Shown: positions 1 to 12,104 of the stretch, piece by piece | How positions within the stretch are numbered: the stretch's first letter is position 1 | Layout of the letters: each line of letters begins with the position of its first letter | Assembly: GCA_029449245.1 (NCBI GenBank) | Contig: JANATF010000003.1 | Location: forward strand, 1,922,001 to 1,986,000 | Source: Mortierella alpina | Lineage: Eukaryota; Mortierellomycota; Mortierellomycetes; Mortierellales; Mortierellaceae | Direction of reading: 5' to 3' | Length of the DNA stretch: 64,000 nt | Translations under genes and position numbers: made by a program | Notes under the pieces: generated by a model | Seen by the model: only the letters and a program-made list of their open reading frames with translations | Databases searched by the model: none | What the model was told of the DNA's origin: nothing

Positions 1-1616
1 CATCTTGTTACAGTCGTCAAGATGATTCACGTAAGCGATTTATTTGGGCGACGCTTGAAGGCTCCTCGGAGGGTTTTGGCAAACTCTCACACAACACACC
101 ATCCGTGCGCGACATTATGCTGAAACTATATAACGTTCTCAAACAACAAAACTAGTTGGCTGTCATGTCGTCCAAGGTTGAGTCGCATCTCTCTCATCTT
201 TCGTCCGATGCCAGGATGAAGATTACGACCACTATGCAAGCCAAGCGCCTCCTTCGCGGTCAGTGGCGACCAGCACTGATGGTGAGCAGCGTCATGACCG
301 CGCTCACCGTCTTCTGGCTCTTTTACTTCATTGATGCGCATCGCCTTGTCAACTTGTCAGCAGCGACCCCCTGGGTTGGAGAGTGGCTGAAATGTGTCAT
401 GGCCAGTGGTATGCAGGGAAAGTCTTCGGATGAGACGCAAGCCTTATGTGCACAAGGCGCGAGAGCCAACCTGCCATCTGTCGCTTGGTTCACAGCCGCA
501 GAGTACTTGGTGGCGACGATTGGCGTGGTCATTGCATTGGTGTTCATCTCCAAGTCCGAGTTCTGGGAGGAATGGGGTTACCTCTTGTCGAACCTGTCTC
601 GCCGTGGCAAAACTGGGAATGGCTCGTCAAGGGGTCGCAGGACGCCTGATGGCGGCGACTCGAAATCAGCAACGATGGTCAACAGGAGTCCTGATATAGA
701 CGACAGAAAGGGCCCTGGCATGGTATCTGCACCGGGTGTGTTCCGAAGCAGCAGCAGATCCATGTCGGCCAAGGACCCGAGTAGTCCTAATGGCCAGCAG
801 TGGTATGATATGGACGATCTTCTCGACAAGGAGTTTGATGAGAATGGAAACAGGCGGTTCCAGCGGACCCTCAGTTCAGGATCTCGCACAGGCATGGCCA
901 ACAATGCTTCGCCCAACCCAGTCTCGGATCTCCCTCGATACAACAACCCAGATACCATCTCGGGCGATTTGCTCTACAGACCGCCCGTGCACGAGGCTAC
1001 GCCCACCCACTGGACGCCCAGCGCGCAGACACTAGCGACTCCTGAGAGGTCCTACATGGGTGGCAATGTTCATGAGCGGTATGTCGAGCAGCCGGTCGTG
1101 CCGAGCCCAGTGCCACGAACACCCAAGATGGCCAGTCAACAGATTTATCTTTCCAACCCAGGATCCCCGTCTTCTCCTCCTCAGTCACCGACCACACTCC
1201 CAGGTTACAACCTCTCGGGCTCACTTTCACCCATGCCACCACGTTCTCCCACACATCAGTACAACCAGCAACAGCAACGGTCCAGACCCATCGACGTCGT
1301 TCCTGTTACGGGGTCGCCCACGTACAAGTACCAGCAGCAGCAGCATCAACAGCAGCGGGCAGCGCAGTACGAAAGCAGTGATCAGATTATGGTCGCGTCC
1401 AGAGAGAGTGTTGGAACGATGGGCAAACCCACGATGAGCGCATTTGCTAACCGGAGCGAGACTGGAGCCAATAGCCCCAACATGCGTATCCACACCAATT
1501 TGGACCAACGGGCCAGGAGTCCACCTCCGCCATCGGTTCCGTATAAGAACCCGCATCGACAGAACAACCCTGGGTACATGTCTCCACCGATCCGAGTACC
1601 CTCGAACGGAAACTGA
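1..1616 (+). CDS. C-terminal part of a 7TM receptor-like protein (fungal Frizzled/cAMP-receptor-like), 5' truncated by window edge
   Basis: The last two exons are visible. Exon 1-30 reads in frame to a GTAAGC donor at 31. The acceptor AG is at 154-155 and the last exon runs 156-1616, phase 0, ending in TGA. The visible protein is 496 aa. It holds two membrane helices, about residues 50-68 (ALMVSSVMTALTVFWLFYF) and 118-140 (YLVATIGVVIALVFISKSEFW). Between them is an outside loop with two Cys (WLKC, ALCAQG) that could pair. After the second helix comes a roughly 340-residue tail rich in Ser, Pro and Gln, probably disordered and cytoplasmic. The final helix pair and paired-Cys loop resemble TM6-TM7 of the Frizzled/Smoothened-like and cAMP-receptor-like GPCRs of early-diverging fungi. 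That family call is from recall and tentative, since the N-terminal domain and TM1-TM5 lie outside the window. It is convergent with the next gene (135 bp apart). Confidence 0.62.
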
Positions 1617-1751
1617 GGACGGACGAGATGAATATATACATATGGGGTTTATTATGAGAAGGTGAATGGGATGAGGCCGTAGAAGGTTTTGATAGAAAAA
1701 AAACCCCCAGAAGTAATAATAATCATTCGTGTCCATAAAGTTCTTTTTTTT

Positions 1752-1961
1752 TTACACAGCTGTACCCTGGGCAGGCGTGCTTGTGCTTCCGCCTGCCTTC
1801 CAGAAATGAAGTAGATCTCTATAGGATGATGGCCCTTGCACTGGAGACTTCACCGACCTGGCGACGGACGAGTTGGACGAACCTTGGGAGTGTAGCGTGT
1901 CAAATGTCATGGCTCTCTGCATGGTCCTAGTCGGGGTACTGCTAGTGCTGCTTCCGCTATG

Positions 1962-2018
<57 letters not shown>

Positions 2019-5000
2019 ATGGCTTCCACCAGCACTTTGGCTACTAGCCTCGTTCAGTTTGGCGGTCAGCAATGAAGACGACGACGTCTTGACGCTCAGG
2101 TTTCCATGACTGCCTCGACGACTACCCTTATCATGGCCGTTGTCATTGCTGTGTTGTGCTGTCATTGTCGTGGTAGTCGTGGTCGTGGTCGTGACAAATG
2201 AGGCGGATGAAGGTCTGTCTGCAGAGATGGCAGTGAGGGGTCGCGATACGGGCTTCAAAGCTGATAGGCTGCTAGCGTCAAAGCTCGAGAGGGATACCCT
2301 TCGATTCCGCGATCCGTGGGTTCCGTTACTGGTCTTGTCAGAGGCGCCCTGGAACTTGTCTCGTGTTGGTGTCGAGGGCACATAGCTCGTCTTGGGCGTA
2401 TACTCTGGGTGGATGGTGCCCATGCGGCTTCCGATGACCGTGCCACGTTCCAGGGGTGATGATACCAGAGAGTTTGCACCTGAACCAAACGATGACGGCT
2501 GCGAGGAAGACACGCCACGAACCGGAGACCACACTGGCCTTCCATGGGCTTGGCTGACGAACCCTTCGAGTGGACTTGCTGTAAGAGCCGTATGGCTAGT
2601 GCTGTACTGGTTGTCGGTGCTGTTGTTTTTCACGGTCGAGTGCATGGATGCAGTTTCCAACATCATAAGCGGCTCCTCAGAGGAGATGCTGTCGTGACGA
2701 CCCGGCTGACTGCGGTCAGGATAGATGCCATTCTCGGCAAGGGTGCGACGGCGCGGTCGACTATACTGTGGTGACGCCGATTCTGAGGGACGAACTTCAC
2801 CCTCCGCAAACACCATCGACGTGATAGAGCGATGACCCCCCGTAGAGGGGCTCGAAGAGAAGCCCGCAAATGTCTCGGCATGATACGGCAAGGCGCCATT
2901 CTCCTCATCACGCTGCTGCTGTTGTTGAAGCTGTTGTTGCAAGAGCTGATACATGCTCTCTGGCCTAGGTCTCTTCGATGCCAGAACGGTTTCCAAAGCA
3001 CCCAGTCTACCTTCCATCTTGTCAAAGCACTTTTCGAGTCTTGAGGATGTTTGCTCCATCGCTCGAACGCGCTCCTGAACACGTCCCTCGATTTCACTCA
3101 GGAGTTTGGAATGCATCTCTGCCTCGATCCGGTCGACTCGTTTACTGATCCGTCCGTCGACCTCGTCCACCGTCTGGAAGAGCATGAGTTTGGCATCGCG
3201 CATCTGACCCATCAGATCCGTCAACAGTCCGTCGTTCAGCTCTTGATAGCGCATTCCAAGATCATGCAGCTCGTGACGCAGTTCGACGACAGAGGAAGAC
3301 GTGTCCACCAGCTCGGTGGAGGTGGCCTCGGCGTTGGTACGGACTGTCCCGCGTAAGCTAACGATACCCTCCTTATCCTCGTCTGCATCTGGACTAAGGC
3401 GTTCTAGAAAGGCTCCCGCACCTTGGCCTTGAGCGTCCATCTCGCGGTAGGGTTTCATGGCCTCGCCAATGCGGATCTCCTCAGCGGTGATGGTGTCCTG
3501 GCCTACACCATCTCCAGCGCGCATGCCCTGCATGTTGGATTTGTGGGATTTGGCTACTTGGTGGACCTTTTGGGCAATCGTATTGTGAGCTCCATGGAGA
3601 TCTTGCACCTAAAGAATAAAAGAAAAAAAGTTCTTGTCAGTCGCAAAGCGTTTGCAATAGATTTTTTTTTTGTTGGTGGTTGAAAGAATATATACCTTGG
3701 ATTCGATATCAACCAACTTGTAGGACACCAGCACCTCCATCTGGTTCACACGCAAGTCCAGGTCCCCAACCTTTTCGGTAACATGCGAGAGGATTTCCTT
3801 CCTCAAAGCCATGGACCCACCCGGGTTCTGATGAGCAGGCAGAGGCCTCGTTAGGGACTCCATGAGCGACCCGGTCTTGGGCACACCTTCACTGCCGTCC
3901 TCGAGAGACAAGGACATGCCCGGGGGAGCACCCGCCAGGGTGGCAGTCTGTTCTTCTAGTCTCTTGACTCGGTCCAAGAACTTTTGCTCGACCTCCTGGA
4001 TAGCTTCTTGGATCCGCTTGTCGAGGTCCGACTTGACCATTCCAAAAAAGTCATCGATCGACTTTTGGGTATCCTGTCCAAATGATACAGTAGGATCCGC
4101 ATCGGCTGTGGACAGTGCTGCTTGTCCTGTGACGCCTCTTGCAGACGACGAGAGCGAGACCGTGCTTTGTTGGTTGCTGGGCCCGGATGTTGGGAGAGGC
4201 GTCGTGTCTGCAGACTGACTGGCTTCGGGTGAGGCGGGTGGTGAGCAGGACGAGAAAGATGCGAGAGCTGCTGCCCCTTCGAGAACGCGCTTGACCTCCA
4301 AGTCCTGCATCGTGCTCTCAGGCGACACCTGCGACTGACGGAGAACAGAGGCATCGTCGCCTTTAGAGGTTGTGGAGAACTCTTTTTTTGGGTCTTGACC
4401 GTTCATATTCGAGGCAGAGGAAGGGATATCAAACCCAGTGGTCACCCGGGTGAGTGAAGTGTTGGATCGGGGTCTACCCAACAAGACAGGTGGTCGTGGC
4501 CCACGGGGTTTAGTGCTGTCGGACAGGTTCGTGTTGAAATGGGTCTGTTGGTGATCGGGGGCCGATTGTTGTTGGAGAGGTGGTGGTGGTTGTTGTTGTT
4601 CCTGCGTCTGTCGTCGCTGCTTCTCTGCGATCATGCTCAGCGAGCCTCGGCCGCCCCAGCCGTTAGAGTCGCCGCTCAGACGGTGGAGGTATTTGCCAGA
4701 ACCCAGACTTGGGTAGCTGGAAGGTTTGGTGAACACGGGTTCCTCATCTTCCTCTTCCCGGATGGCATCCAGAAAGGGGCTTCGGACAGAGAGTGAGCCG
4801 CTGAGGAGCTGAATGCTGTGAGGATCCATATCCACTTCGTCGTAATCGTCCTCCTCGTCCTCACCTTCCTCATCGTCGTCGTCGTCGTCGCTGTCATCTT
4901 CATCATCAAAGCGCTTGCGGCGGACGTGATTGCTGGTGTTGTAGTCGTCGTCATCTGCGTCTGAATCATCCTGGACGAGATCCAGGCCACCTAGGCGAGG

Positions 5001-5120
5001 ACGACCATAGTGTTGTCTGAGGAATTGATCCTCGCTGTACTCTTCTTCGTCATCGATGGGCAATTCCTCTAGTTGCTGGCGACGGTGGTCTTCATAGTAG
5101 GTTGGTGTGCTGTGGCTCAT
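1752..5120 (-). CDS. 1093-aa coiled-coil, low-complexity protein of unknown function
   Basis: Two exons: 5120-3696 and 3608-1752, with an 87-bp intron (donor GTATAT, acceptor TTTAG), phase 0 on both sides. The ATG at 5118-5120 is chosen because acidic coding sequence starts right after it and the region upstream is pyrimidine-rich leader. The N-terminus has long Asp/Glu runs (about residues 50-130). The middle is disordered. Heptad-like helices cross the splice junction: near residues 400-475 before it, and in the first 220 residues after it (repeated VDRIEAEM/VRAMEQTSSRLEKCF-type segments). The tail is Ser/Thr-rich with a Ser-Asn dipeptide run encoded by a perfect hexanucleotide repeat. I recognise no catalytic domain. 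The coiled coils suggest an oligomeric scaffold or cytoskeletal/polarity protein, which is inference only. Confidence 0.8.
1964..2022. repeat. CTGTTG hexanucleotide microsatellite inside a coding exon
   Basis: About nine near-perfect CTGTTG units, encoding alternating Ser-Asn on the minus strand in the coiled-coil gene. Length changes by one unit keep frame. Confidence 0.85.
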
Positions 5121-5856
5121 GGTGTGCGGAGATGTATGCGATGCAAGGGCGGCGACGGTAGCTGTAGGAACAAGTCGATTCGTTTTTATAAATTGTGCGT
5201 TCAAAGCGTGCAGGCGTAGAGCACTCTTGCTTTGATAATGGTCGTCTGAAGGTGCCTGGGACGTGTGAAAGGTGAGAGAGTGGGTCGAAACGAGAAAGTG
5301 TAGAGAAAAAAGAGCAGTGCAAGAGGTGAGGTCCCAACGGTGCTGCTGGTTCAAGGTGAAGATGACGCTGACGACGGGTTGACAGCGAGGGTGGAGAGAG
5401 AATACAACAACAAGAAAACATGAGCTGAGCTGAGCTGGGTAGTTGTTGTCGAAGATACATGACGATGCCTCGCTTGCGCCTACCCCTGTGTTAAAAAAAG
5501 GGGTGAAGAGAGATCATCACCCGCCAGGTGACAGACAGACAGACACATTCTGTGGCCTATCAGCAGCCCTACGGTAAGCTCCTTTTTTTTATGGTGGTGG
5601 CTGCTGTTCGGCCACGCGCGTCGTCTGCAAGGCACAGGGCACAGGAGCAGGCACAGGAGCAGGACCAGGAACAGAGCATATCAGGAAGCTATTGTGGGCC
5701 GCAGGGAAACGCGGAATCGAAAGCGCAGTCCACTGCGCGTGTTTCAAGGTTTTTGTTATTTACTTTTCTTATTTTTTGACACCTTGGCTCCCCTTTCTTG
5801 TTTCTCACTCTGCCTCTCCGCTCTGACTCTCCGGCGGGCATTCTCTCACGCATCTG
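5121..5856. promoter_or_regulatory. Divergent intergenic region between coiled-coil gene and THG1
   Basis: This 736-bp region holds both 5' leaders. It has CT-rich tracts, a short CAGGAGCAGG-type direct repeat near 5640-5670, and T-rich stretches just before the THG1 start. I saw no clear TATA box or further gene. Confidence 0.5.
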
Positions 5857-7184
5857 ATGGCAAAGTCAAAGTACGAGTACGTCAAGGAGTTCGAGGAGGA
5901 CGACAAGCTGCTCAGGAATGTCTACATCCTCGTCCGCATCGATGGAAAGGGATTCCACAAGTACCGTTCGATTGCGACACTTTTCTGAAAAGACATGGAC
6001 GCCATTCACAATCGAGGCTATGCGCCAGCAGCTAAACACGTCTTTTTGTAAACCTCTTCCCACGCGTGGACAGATTCTCAGCAGCACACGAGTTTGCCAA
6101 ACCCAACGACGTCCGTGCTCTGAACTTGATGAACCACGCAGCCCGATCCGTGATGCACGAGCTGGATGATATCTTGATCGCGTTCGGCGAGTCGGACGAG
6201 TATTCCTTCCTCTTTCGCAAATCCACGGATCTCTACCAGCGACGGGAAGCCAAGATCGTCTCGACAGTGGTTTCGCTCTTTACCTCAGCCTACGTTTACT
6301 ATTGGAGCGATTACTTCCAGGGCTCGAGGAGGCCGCTCTATCCACCAGTGTTTGATGGGCGCGCAGTGCTCTATCCATCCGAGGTGGAGGTCAAGGACTA
6401 CTTTGCATGGCGACAAGCCGATACCCATATCAACAACCTTTTCAACACATCATTCTGGGCGCTGGTCGAGAAGGGAGGACTCACCCCCAAGGCAGCTGAG
6501 ATCCGGCTATCTGTAAGATGAGTAGTGGGCAAACTTGTACTTAATTGCCTGCAATATGACTCAAAGTCCTGGAGGCGCAAGCGGGTACTAAATTAGGTAT
6601 ACCACGCGCCTTTTCCTTCTCTTCCGCTCTAGGGTACGGACTCTAAGGATAAGAATGAGATGCTGTTCACAGAGTTCAACACCAACTATAGCAAACTACC
6701 AGCCATCTTCAGGAAAGGAAGCGTGCTCCTGCGGGAACATATTCCGAAGGACATGCACAAAGACGCCATCATACCGACCTTACCGGAAACGCTACCTGGA
6801 TCCACGTCTGCGGATGCATCGTTAACATCGTCAACACCGTCAACACCATCAACGCTGGAACAGTCGGTCACTGAGCCCGCATTAGAATCAAATGTGCAGG
6901 AAGGGTCAGAATCAACCACACCGACTTTGGATAGAGATGTGAGAACAAACAATTCAACTCTGGAGCCTAGGGATGACAAAAAGCGGTCAATTGACGATGA
7001 GGATGAGGTGGACGAGGATGGGGATGAGCCTGGGTCCGCGGTAAAGGAAGGATCCGCTGCAGTTAAGCGGATGAAGAAGGGCGTCGTGATCGATCACATC
7101 GATATCATTGGTGAAAAGTTTTGGACGGGAAGAGGCGCCTATATTCTTGCTCCCGAGAAAAAGAAAAAGTTACGGTCGAAGTAA
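5857..7184 (+). CDS. THG1: tRNA(His) guanylyltransferase
   Basis: Three exons: 5857-5960, 6074-6512 and 6633-7184; 364 aa. Thg1 adds the extra 5' guanosine (G-1) to tRNA-His in a 3'-5' polymerase reaction, the identity element for histidyl-tRNA synthetase. The family signature is intact: start MAKSKYEYV, then RIDGKGF with metal ligand D29, KPND and LNLMN, then GESDEYSF with D76/E77. All three acidic positions match the human numbering. HINNLFNTSFW and the FRKGS segment follow. The first intron splits the codon of K35. The protein is longer than human THG1 (298 aa) because of a Ser/Thr/Pro and Asp/Glu-rich insertion (about residues 225-330) before the conserved end (GEKFWTGRGAY). The start is fixed by the conserved N-terminus. 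Confidence 0.95.
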
Positions 7185-9803
7185 ACTTGTACAACTTTTC
7201 CTTTCTGTCTTCTTTACTTTCGCTTCTTTTTTTTTTCTCTTTCGTAACTATGCATAATTGTGCATTTTCTGGTCGCTTTTGTGTTGACAGTTCGGCCATC
7301 TAAATAATGATGGCATGATCGTGGAATTTGGGCTTAGATCAAGATGGCACGGTAGCGCTGGGCGGCACTGGAAACGACAGTCTTCCTCGCTTTTTGCCCG
7401 TGTTAGCAGTGTTGGCAGAAGGGAACAAGGGTCTTTTCACAAGTCTAGTAATGGCAATGTTAATCTGCCCAAAGCAGCGGAAAGGCAACCTCGCCTGTGG
7501 TGCACACACGCTTTCGAGTATATGATTCAAACACAAAAGCTGTAGGCAAAATGCTCATTTTCGTGTGAGAGATCCAAGCGTCGTTTGGCCGGTGCTCACC
7601 AAACGTTCAGCGAATGGCGCTCTTTAGGAGTGTAACAATGGATGAAATGAACGCTCACACGACACGCTTAAAGGCTACGCTGTCCACAAGACCATCTCTG
7701 TAGGCCTGTGCTTGGTTGCTTGGGAGCGCAAGCTATGAAGCCTTGTTTGGACCAAAGAGGCTGCCGAGCAGCTTGACCAAAAAGCCGAGTGTGTCTAGGT
7801 AAGCTACTCAATGTTGGCGACGTTAGCGTGAAAGAGGTCAACATCATTTTACTGTCGCTGTCTGGGAGCGCGCTACACCGGAAAACATAGAGGGACACAG
7901 GCGCGCATCCCTATGCATCCCTATTCTCACGTCGTTGGTGCTGTTCCACAGCCTTCTTGTTCCCTCTGCGTCAGATCTTGGAGTGCTTTTTGCCTGACGC
8001 GCGTTCAGCCGGAAACTGCGCCGAATGCTGTTTGTATGCTGGGAACTGTCCATCAGTACCTCACTGCCCCCTCATCGTGCAAGTCTCGATCTCATCTACT
8101 CTGCGATTCACGGTTGATGCAATCCATCTCCCGCTGTACTGTACAGGCCTTTTATTTAGTGACAATGGTTTTCTATCCTCGGGTAGTGCCTTGCTCGCAT
8201 CAATAGCTCGATCTTGGTTGACCCCTCCAATCAATGGACGACATGGTACGGGAGCATGCAAGTTTAGTGCAGGAAGGCAGGAGTTGCACGACCGAGCAAA
8301 AAAAAAAATAACACAGCGAATGTCGCATTTGTTTATTGATCTGCGGTCGATAGTAAACACCGACGGCTTCACTGAAGAGTGTAGACGCGGGGCGAGGGTA
8401 TAGAGAGCAGAGCACAACGACAACCCGAGGGGGAGGGGGAGAAAGGAAGGTCTTGCTCGATATCTCGCTCTTGTCTCCTGCTCTCGACTTCTCTCGCTCA
8501 TTCTTTCATACGCTCGCTCCTTCTCTCTTACTCGCTTTCCGATGCCTTGCCCCCGTTTCTTGTAGCTCGCTCATGCTCACCTCGCGTCTTCTCCTTCACC
8601 GACCCTCCGCAAGCAATACAGTGACCATCGACACGGAAATAACTTTCAATTATTGCACCGCTGCAACTGCACAGTTTCGCGACTTAATCGAGAAAAAGGG
8701 ATATAATCCTCCTCAATCAGGTAAGAAAGAATAGCAGGCCATGGTTCCTTGGCACCATACATGTGCATGCATGCGTGCACCGGGTAGCCTTCCAGCTCTC
8801 CGGTCTATCGACCTCGCATTCTCTTTTAAAAATATACATTATTCGATTGCCTCCTTGCAATTTTCCTGTTCCTTTTTTCGCATCGGAAAGGAGACAGATT
8901 ATTACATACATGCATTCACACAGGCAGAGATCGTGCAATGCCATCCTGTCTAAAAAGGCACAGACACAGGAGAACAAGGAATGAGAGGGAGACTGTATAA
9001 TACGTTTTCGCTGGACTAACGAATCGGCACTTGAGTGATGGCTTCATCTTTCTGTGCTTTGCGTTTCTTACACCCGGTCCATTGTGTTGCTGCCTTGTTT
9101 CCTTTTCCTCTGGACTTGGCACCCCAACCATTTCTTGCTTGCTTATGCTCTGCTCAATATAAAGCAGTTGAGGCCCCTCTGTCTCGCTCTCTCTTTTTTT
9201 TTGTTTGCTTTCTCTTTCTCTCTCTTTCTCTCTCTTTCTCTTCTTTTCCTCCCTCCTTCCCTGACTCTCTCACCCACGCACTTTTTCCTGTTGACCACTA
9301 CTGCTTCGTATAACCGTTACACTACTGTATGTATATCGCTCACATCGTAAGTAGTCCAGCAACACAACAAACTTCAAAGCGCACATTTCAAACGGATCGC
9401 CATGCTATAACGTGGCACGGAGTTGAAGCTGGCAACACCTTGCGAGCAACGCGATACTCCGTTGCCAGCCAGCCATCGTTCGTCATCATCCACGCTTAAG
9501 AGATGACCGTGTTTGCTTATCTCCTCTCCCTTAGATTTCCACCCCTTTTACCCTCATCTTGATCATGTTCGCACGACCCACTTTCCGCGTTGTCGCACAC
9601 AATGGCCCCTACTCACGCTCGACCACCTTCAAAAATTCTTCAACCACACGCAAATAACTAAGTGCCCCTGCTGCCCTCTACATCTCTTGATCTCTCATAA
9701 ATACCAGCATGGATTGAACAGAGCTCTAAATGTAACACATCTCGTATGCCCCTATCAGTAATCGTCCATAGAAACCCAGCGAAAAGTACGGCCTTGGACA
9801 GAA
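7185..9803. other. 2.6-kb region without a recognisable coding gene; probable UTR and promoter
   Basis: Open frames here are short and lack coding character. The right half looks like the leader of the 9804 gene. There is a CT-rich tract at about 9180-9256, a strong GTAAGTAG donor at 9347 pairing with a TCCCTTAG acceptor ending at 9534 (possible 188-bp 5'UTR intron), an ATG-led 19-codon upstream frame at about 9602, and CATAAATA at about 9696. A strong GTAAGAAAG donor at 8721 suggests another untranslated exon. I saw nothing in 7300-8450. Confidence 0.45.
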
Positions 9804-12104
9804 ATGACTCTGTCAAACGTCTTTTTTCGCCATACACTCCCAAACCCTTTCCATGGTCCGTCCAGGAAGACCAGACATGGTCGCTCCGGCAGCGTTGGTA
9901 GCATGACATCTGGAATCATGGTTGTGTCCGTCGCGACGAACAGCAAGCAATCTAAGGAGATGATCGCCGCCAAAGACAGTGAAAACGGCAAGCAGCCAAA
10001 AAACAGCAAGCCCATCAAGAGTCCTCGAAGCTCCATATCGGCACATCATGTTGAGCAACTGGATCATACTCCCACCACGCGACCAGCTTCTCCCTGCGAC
10101 TTGATCTCAAAGCTGGCCATTTCCAGTTCGCAGGCTAGCAGCATTCCAAGAACCAGTCTCTCCAGTCCCACGGACTCTCTGTTCTCACCTGGACCAATGT
10201 CTGCAAATATCGATATGCCCTCCACACCCTCTGCCCCTTGCACTCCAAGCACGCCTGATGTAGACAGATACCTCTCCTCGTCACCTGAGCCATTCTCACC
10301 AACCTTGCCATCCGCTCCTGGAACCAACGCCTTGCCCTCCGGATCTTCTGGGTCCAGGTTTGCAGCCATGTTCTCGAAAGGGTATCGCATCTCGGAGGAG
10401 TCGGTTCGCCAGCAAGAGAATGGGACTGAGCAAGACCAGATGCCTATTCAGCAGGAACCCAAGAAAAAGCGCCTTTCCGCGGGGTCGATACAGTCTCCCA
10501 TCAGTCATTTTTTGACCAACACCTTCCGATCCAGCAAGCAGGGTCCATCAGCTCAACAACAGCCGCAACCGCAGCAGCAGATTGGGGATGAAGTACAGCA
10601 AAGCCCTGTGCAGCGGAAGAAGCGACGAAGCCTGCTCCCAAAACTTCCTAAGCTCGATACACGCCCCAAAATCATCATCTCGTCCCCTATGAGAAAAGGA
10701 GGTCGATCCGAAAAGAAACAAAAAGAGGCCAGAGCCCAGGGGCAAGAGGGACAAGGCAGCAGCACTCCGGGACTTTTGTCGTCATCCTCTCCGGCTTCAG
10801 GATCAGGACGCGGCCTTGGCGGTGCGGGCCACTCTTTTGCCTTGACGTTCTTGTCGCCATTCTATCTTCCAGCACAATTGCGCCCTGCCGCCTTCAACAA
10901 AGACAGCTCCAAATCAGTCCAGCAAGCCCCACCATTGTTTGACTCTGCCTCGTTGTGGAACTGGCGCCAGCACAGCCGCGTTTATTATGACGACCGCTGG
11001 GACCGAGCCTCGGTCCTCAGCGCGGACTCTGACATGGCACGACTTTCGGAAGACCCTAATTTCCCAGGCTACCCAGAACGAAACGAGTTTTGGCAAAAGC
11101 ACTGCCGGATCCGTGAGCGCCGTCTGCAGAAACAGCAACTCCAAAGACAGTTGTCGGGCATGGACCCCGCAGCCGGCGTTGATCAAGACGACTCGGATGA
11201 CGATGAAAGCGAGGACGACGATGTGCAGGACCTAGGGCCTGCAAGGATGGGTCCCGGAGGAAGTCGACTGCGCCAAGCCAGCTCTCGCCATCAGAACCGA
11301 CACGGCAAGAACCGCGTCCGCTACACGACTTACAGTGCGTACATGGCAGCGATGCAGCTTAAGGCTAAGAACAGAGCCGAGCGTAAAAGGTCCGATGCCG
11401 GCCTCGCGCCAAAAGTCGTCAATGCAAAGCTGTTAGAGGACATGAGATTGCTCGAGCAGAGGTCCATGAACCAGGACGCGAATGTTAAGACGATCGCGGA
11501 TAGACTGCAAAATGGGACGAACAGTGTGCGGCCCTCAATGGACCTGGATGGCTTGCTCCAGCATCAGCACAGGCTTGAACGACGCATGAACGGGATGAAC
11601 CTTGGTAGCAGTGACGATGACAACGACGGTCAAGGACAACAGCAAGCTGGGCGACCGTCCAGGAGCCTTCAACGATGCCGCCAACCGGATAGTGGAATCC
11701 TCTTTGTGCCTTCATCAGCGACGACGGCCGAGGTGTACCCCAATTTGGTTCATGATCCCTTAGGCCACTTATATGACTCTGGACGTTCTACGCCGAGCAG
11801 GATGGACTATTTCAGGACCGCGGGCCAAAACACATGTACGGTGGGCAAGGATGGATTTGGAGATGTTGTCGGTATTGAGGATGAGAAGATTGGATGTCTC
11901 GTTGCCTCCTACTTTGACAAAAGACTGTTTGAGGAAGGCAGCGAGAGTGATGGTGGTGGCTATGCTAGTGGTGGCGAGGGAGTGATTGGGAATGGCTTTG
12001 TGATGCTGCAGTCTTCATTTGGCGACCGCGGTTTTTACAAGAGACTGAACGCACCTAATCGCCTCTCTACTTGTAGGGTTACCCGGCGCCCACAGCCGTC
12101 GTAG
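9804..12104 (+). CDS. 766-aa disordered protein of unknown function
   Basis: A single open frame from ATG 9804 to TAG 12104. The N-terminal half is Ser/Pro/Thr-rich with SP and TP sites, two basic patches (PKKKRLSAG near 210; VQRKKRRSLLPK near 275) that could act as nuclear localisation signals, and a Gln run. The centre holds the only block that looks folded (about residues 370-450): aromatic and charged segments such as SLWNWRQHSRVYYDDRWDR and FPGYPERNEFWQKHCR, then a basic helix RERRLQKQQLQRQL. An acidic run and an RVRYTTYSAYMAAMQLKAKNR segment follow. I do not recognise the family. The C-terminus is uncertain because frame +1 just past the stop also looks coding (see findings), so the true protein may be longer through splicing. 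Confidence 0.68.
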   Translation: MTLSNVFFRHTLPNPFHGPSRKTRHGRSGSVGSMTSGIMVVSVATNSKQSKEMIAAKDSENGKQPKNSKPIKSPRSSISAHHVEQLDHTPTTRPASPCDLISKLAISSSQASSIPRTSLSSPTDSLFSPGPMSANIDMPSTPSAPCTPSTPDVDRYLSSSPEPFSPTLPSAPGTNALPSGSSGSRFAAMFSKGYRISEESVRQQENGTEQDQMPIQQEPKKKRLSAGSIQSPISHFLTNTFRSSKQGPSAQQQPQPQQQIGDEVQQSPVQRKKRRSLLPKLPKLDTRPKIIISSPMRKGGRSEKKQKEARAQGQEGQGSSTPGLLSSSSPASGSGRGLGGAGHSFALTFLSPFYLPAQLRPAAFNKDSSKSVQQAPPLFDSASLWNWRQHSRVYYDDRWDRASVLSADSDMARLSEDPNFPGYPERNEFWQKHCRIRERRLQKQQLQRQLSGMDPAAGVDQDDSDDDESEDDDVQDLGPARMGPGGSRLRQASSRHQNRHGKNRVRYTTYSAYMAAMQLKAKNRAERKRSDAGLAPKVVNAKLLEDMRLLEQRSMNQDANVKTIADRLQNGTNSVRPSMDLDGLLQHQHRLERRMNGMNLGSSDDDNDGQGQQQAGRPSRSLQRCRQPDSGILFVPSSATTAEVYPNLVHDPLGHLYDSGRSTPSRMDYFRTAGQNTCTVGKDGFGDVVGIEDEKIGCLVASYFDKRLFEEGSESDGGGYASGGEGVIGNGFVMLQSSFGDRGFYKRLNAPNRLSTCRVTRRPQPS

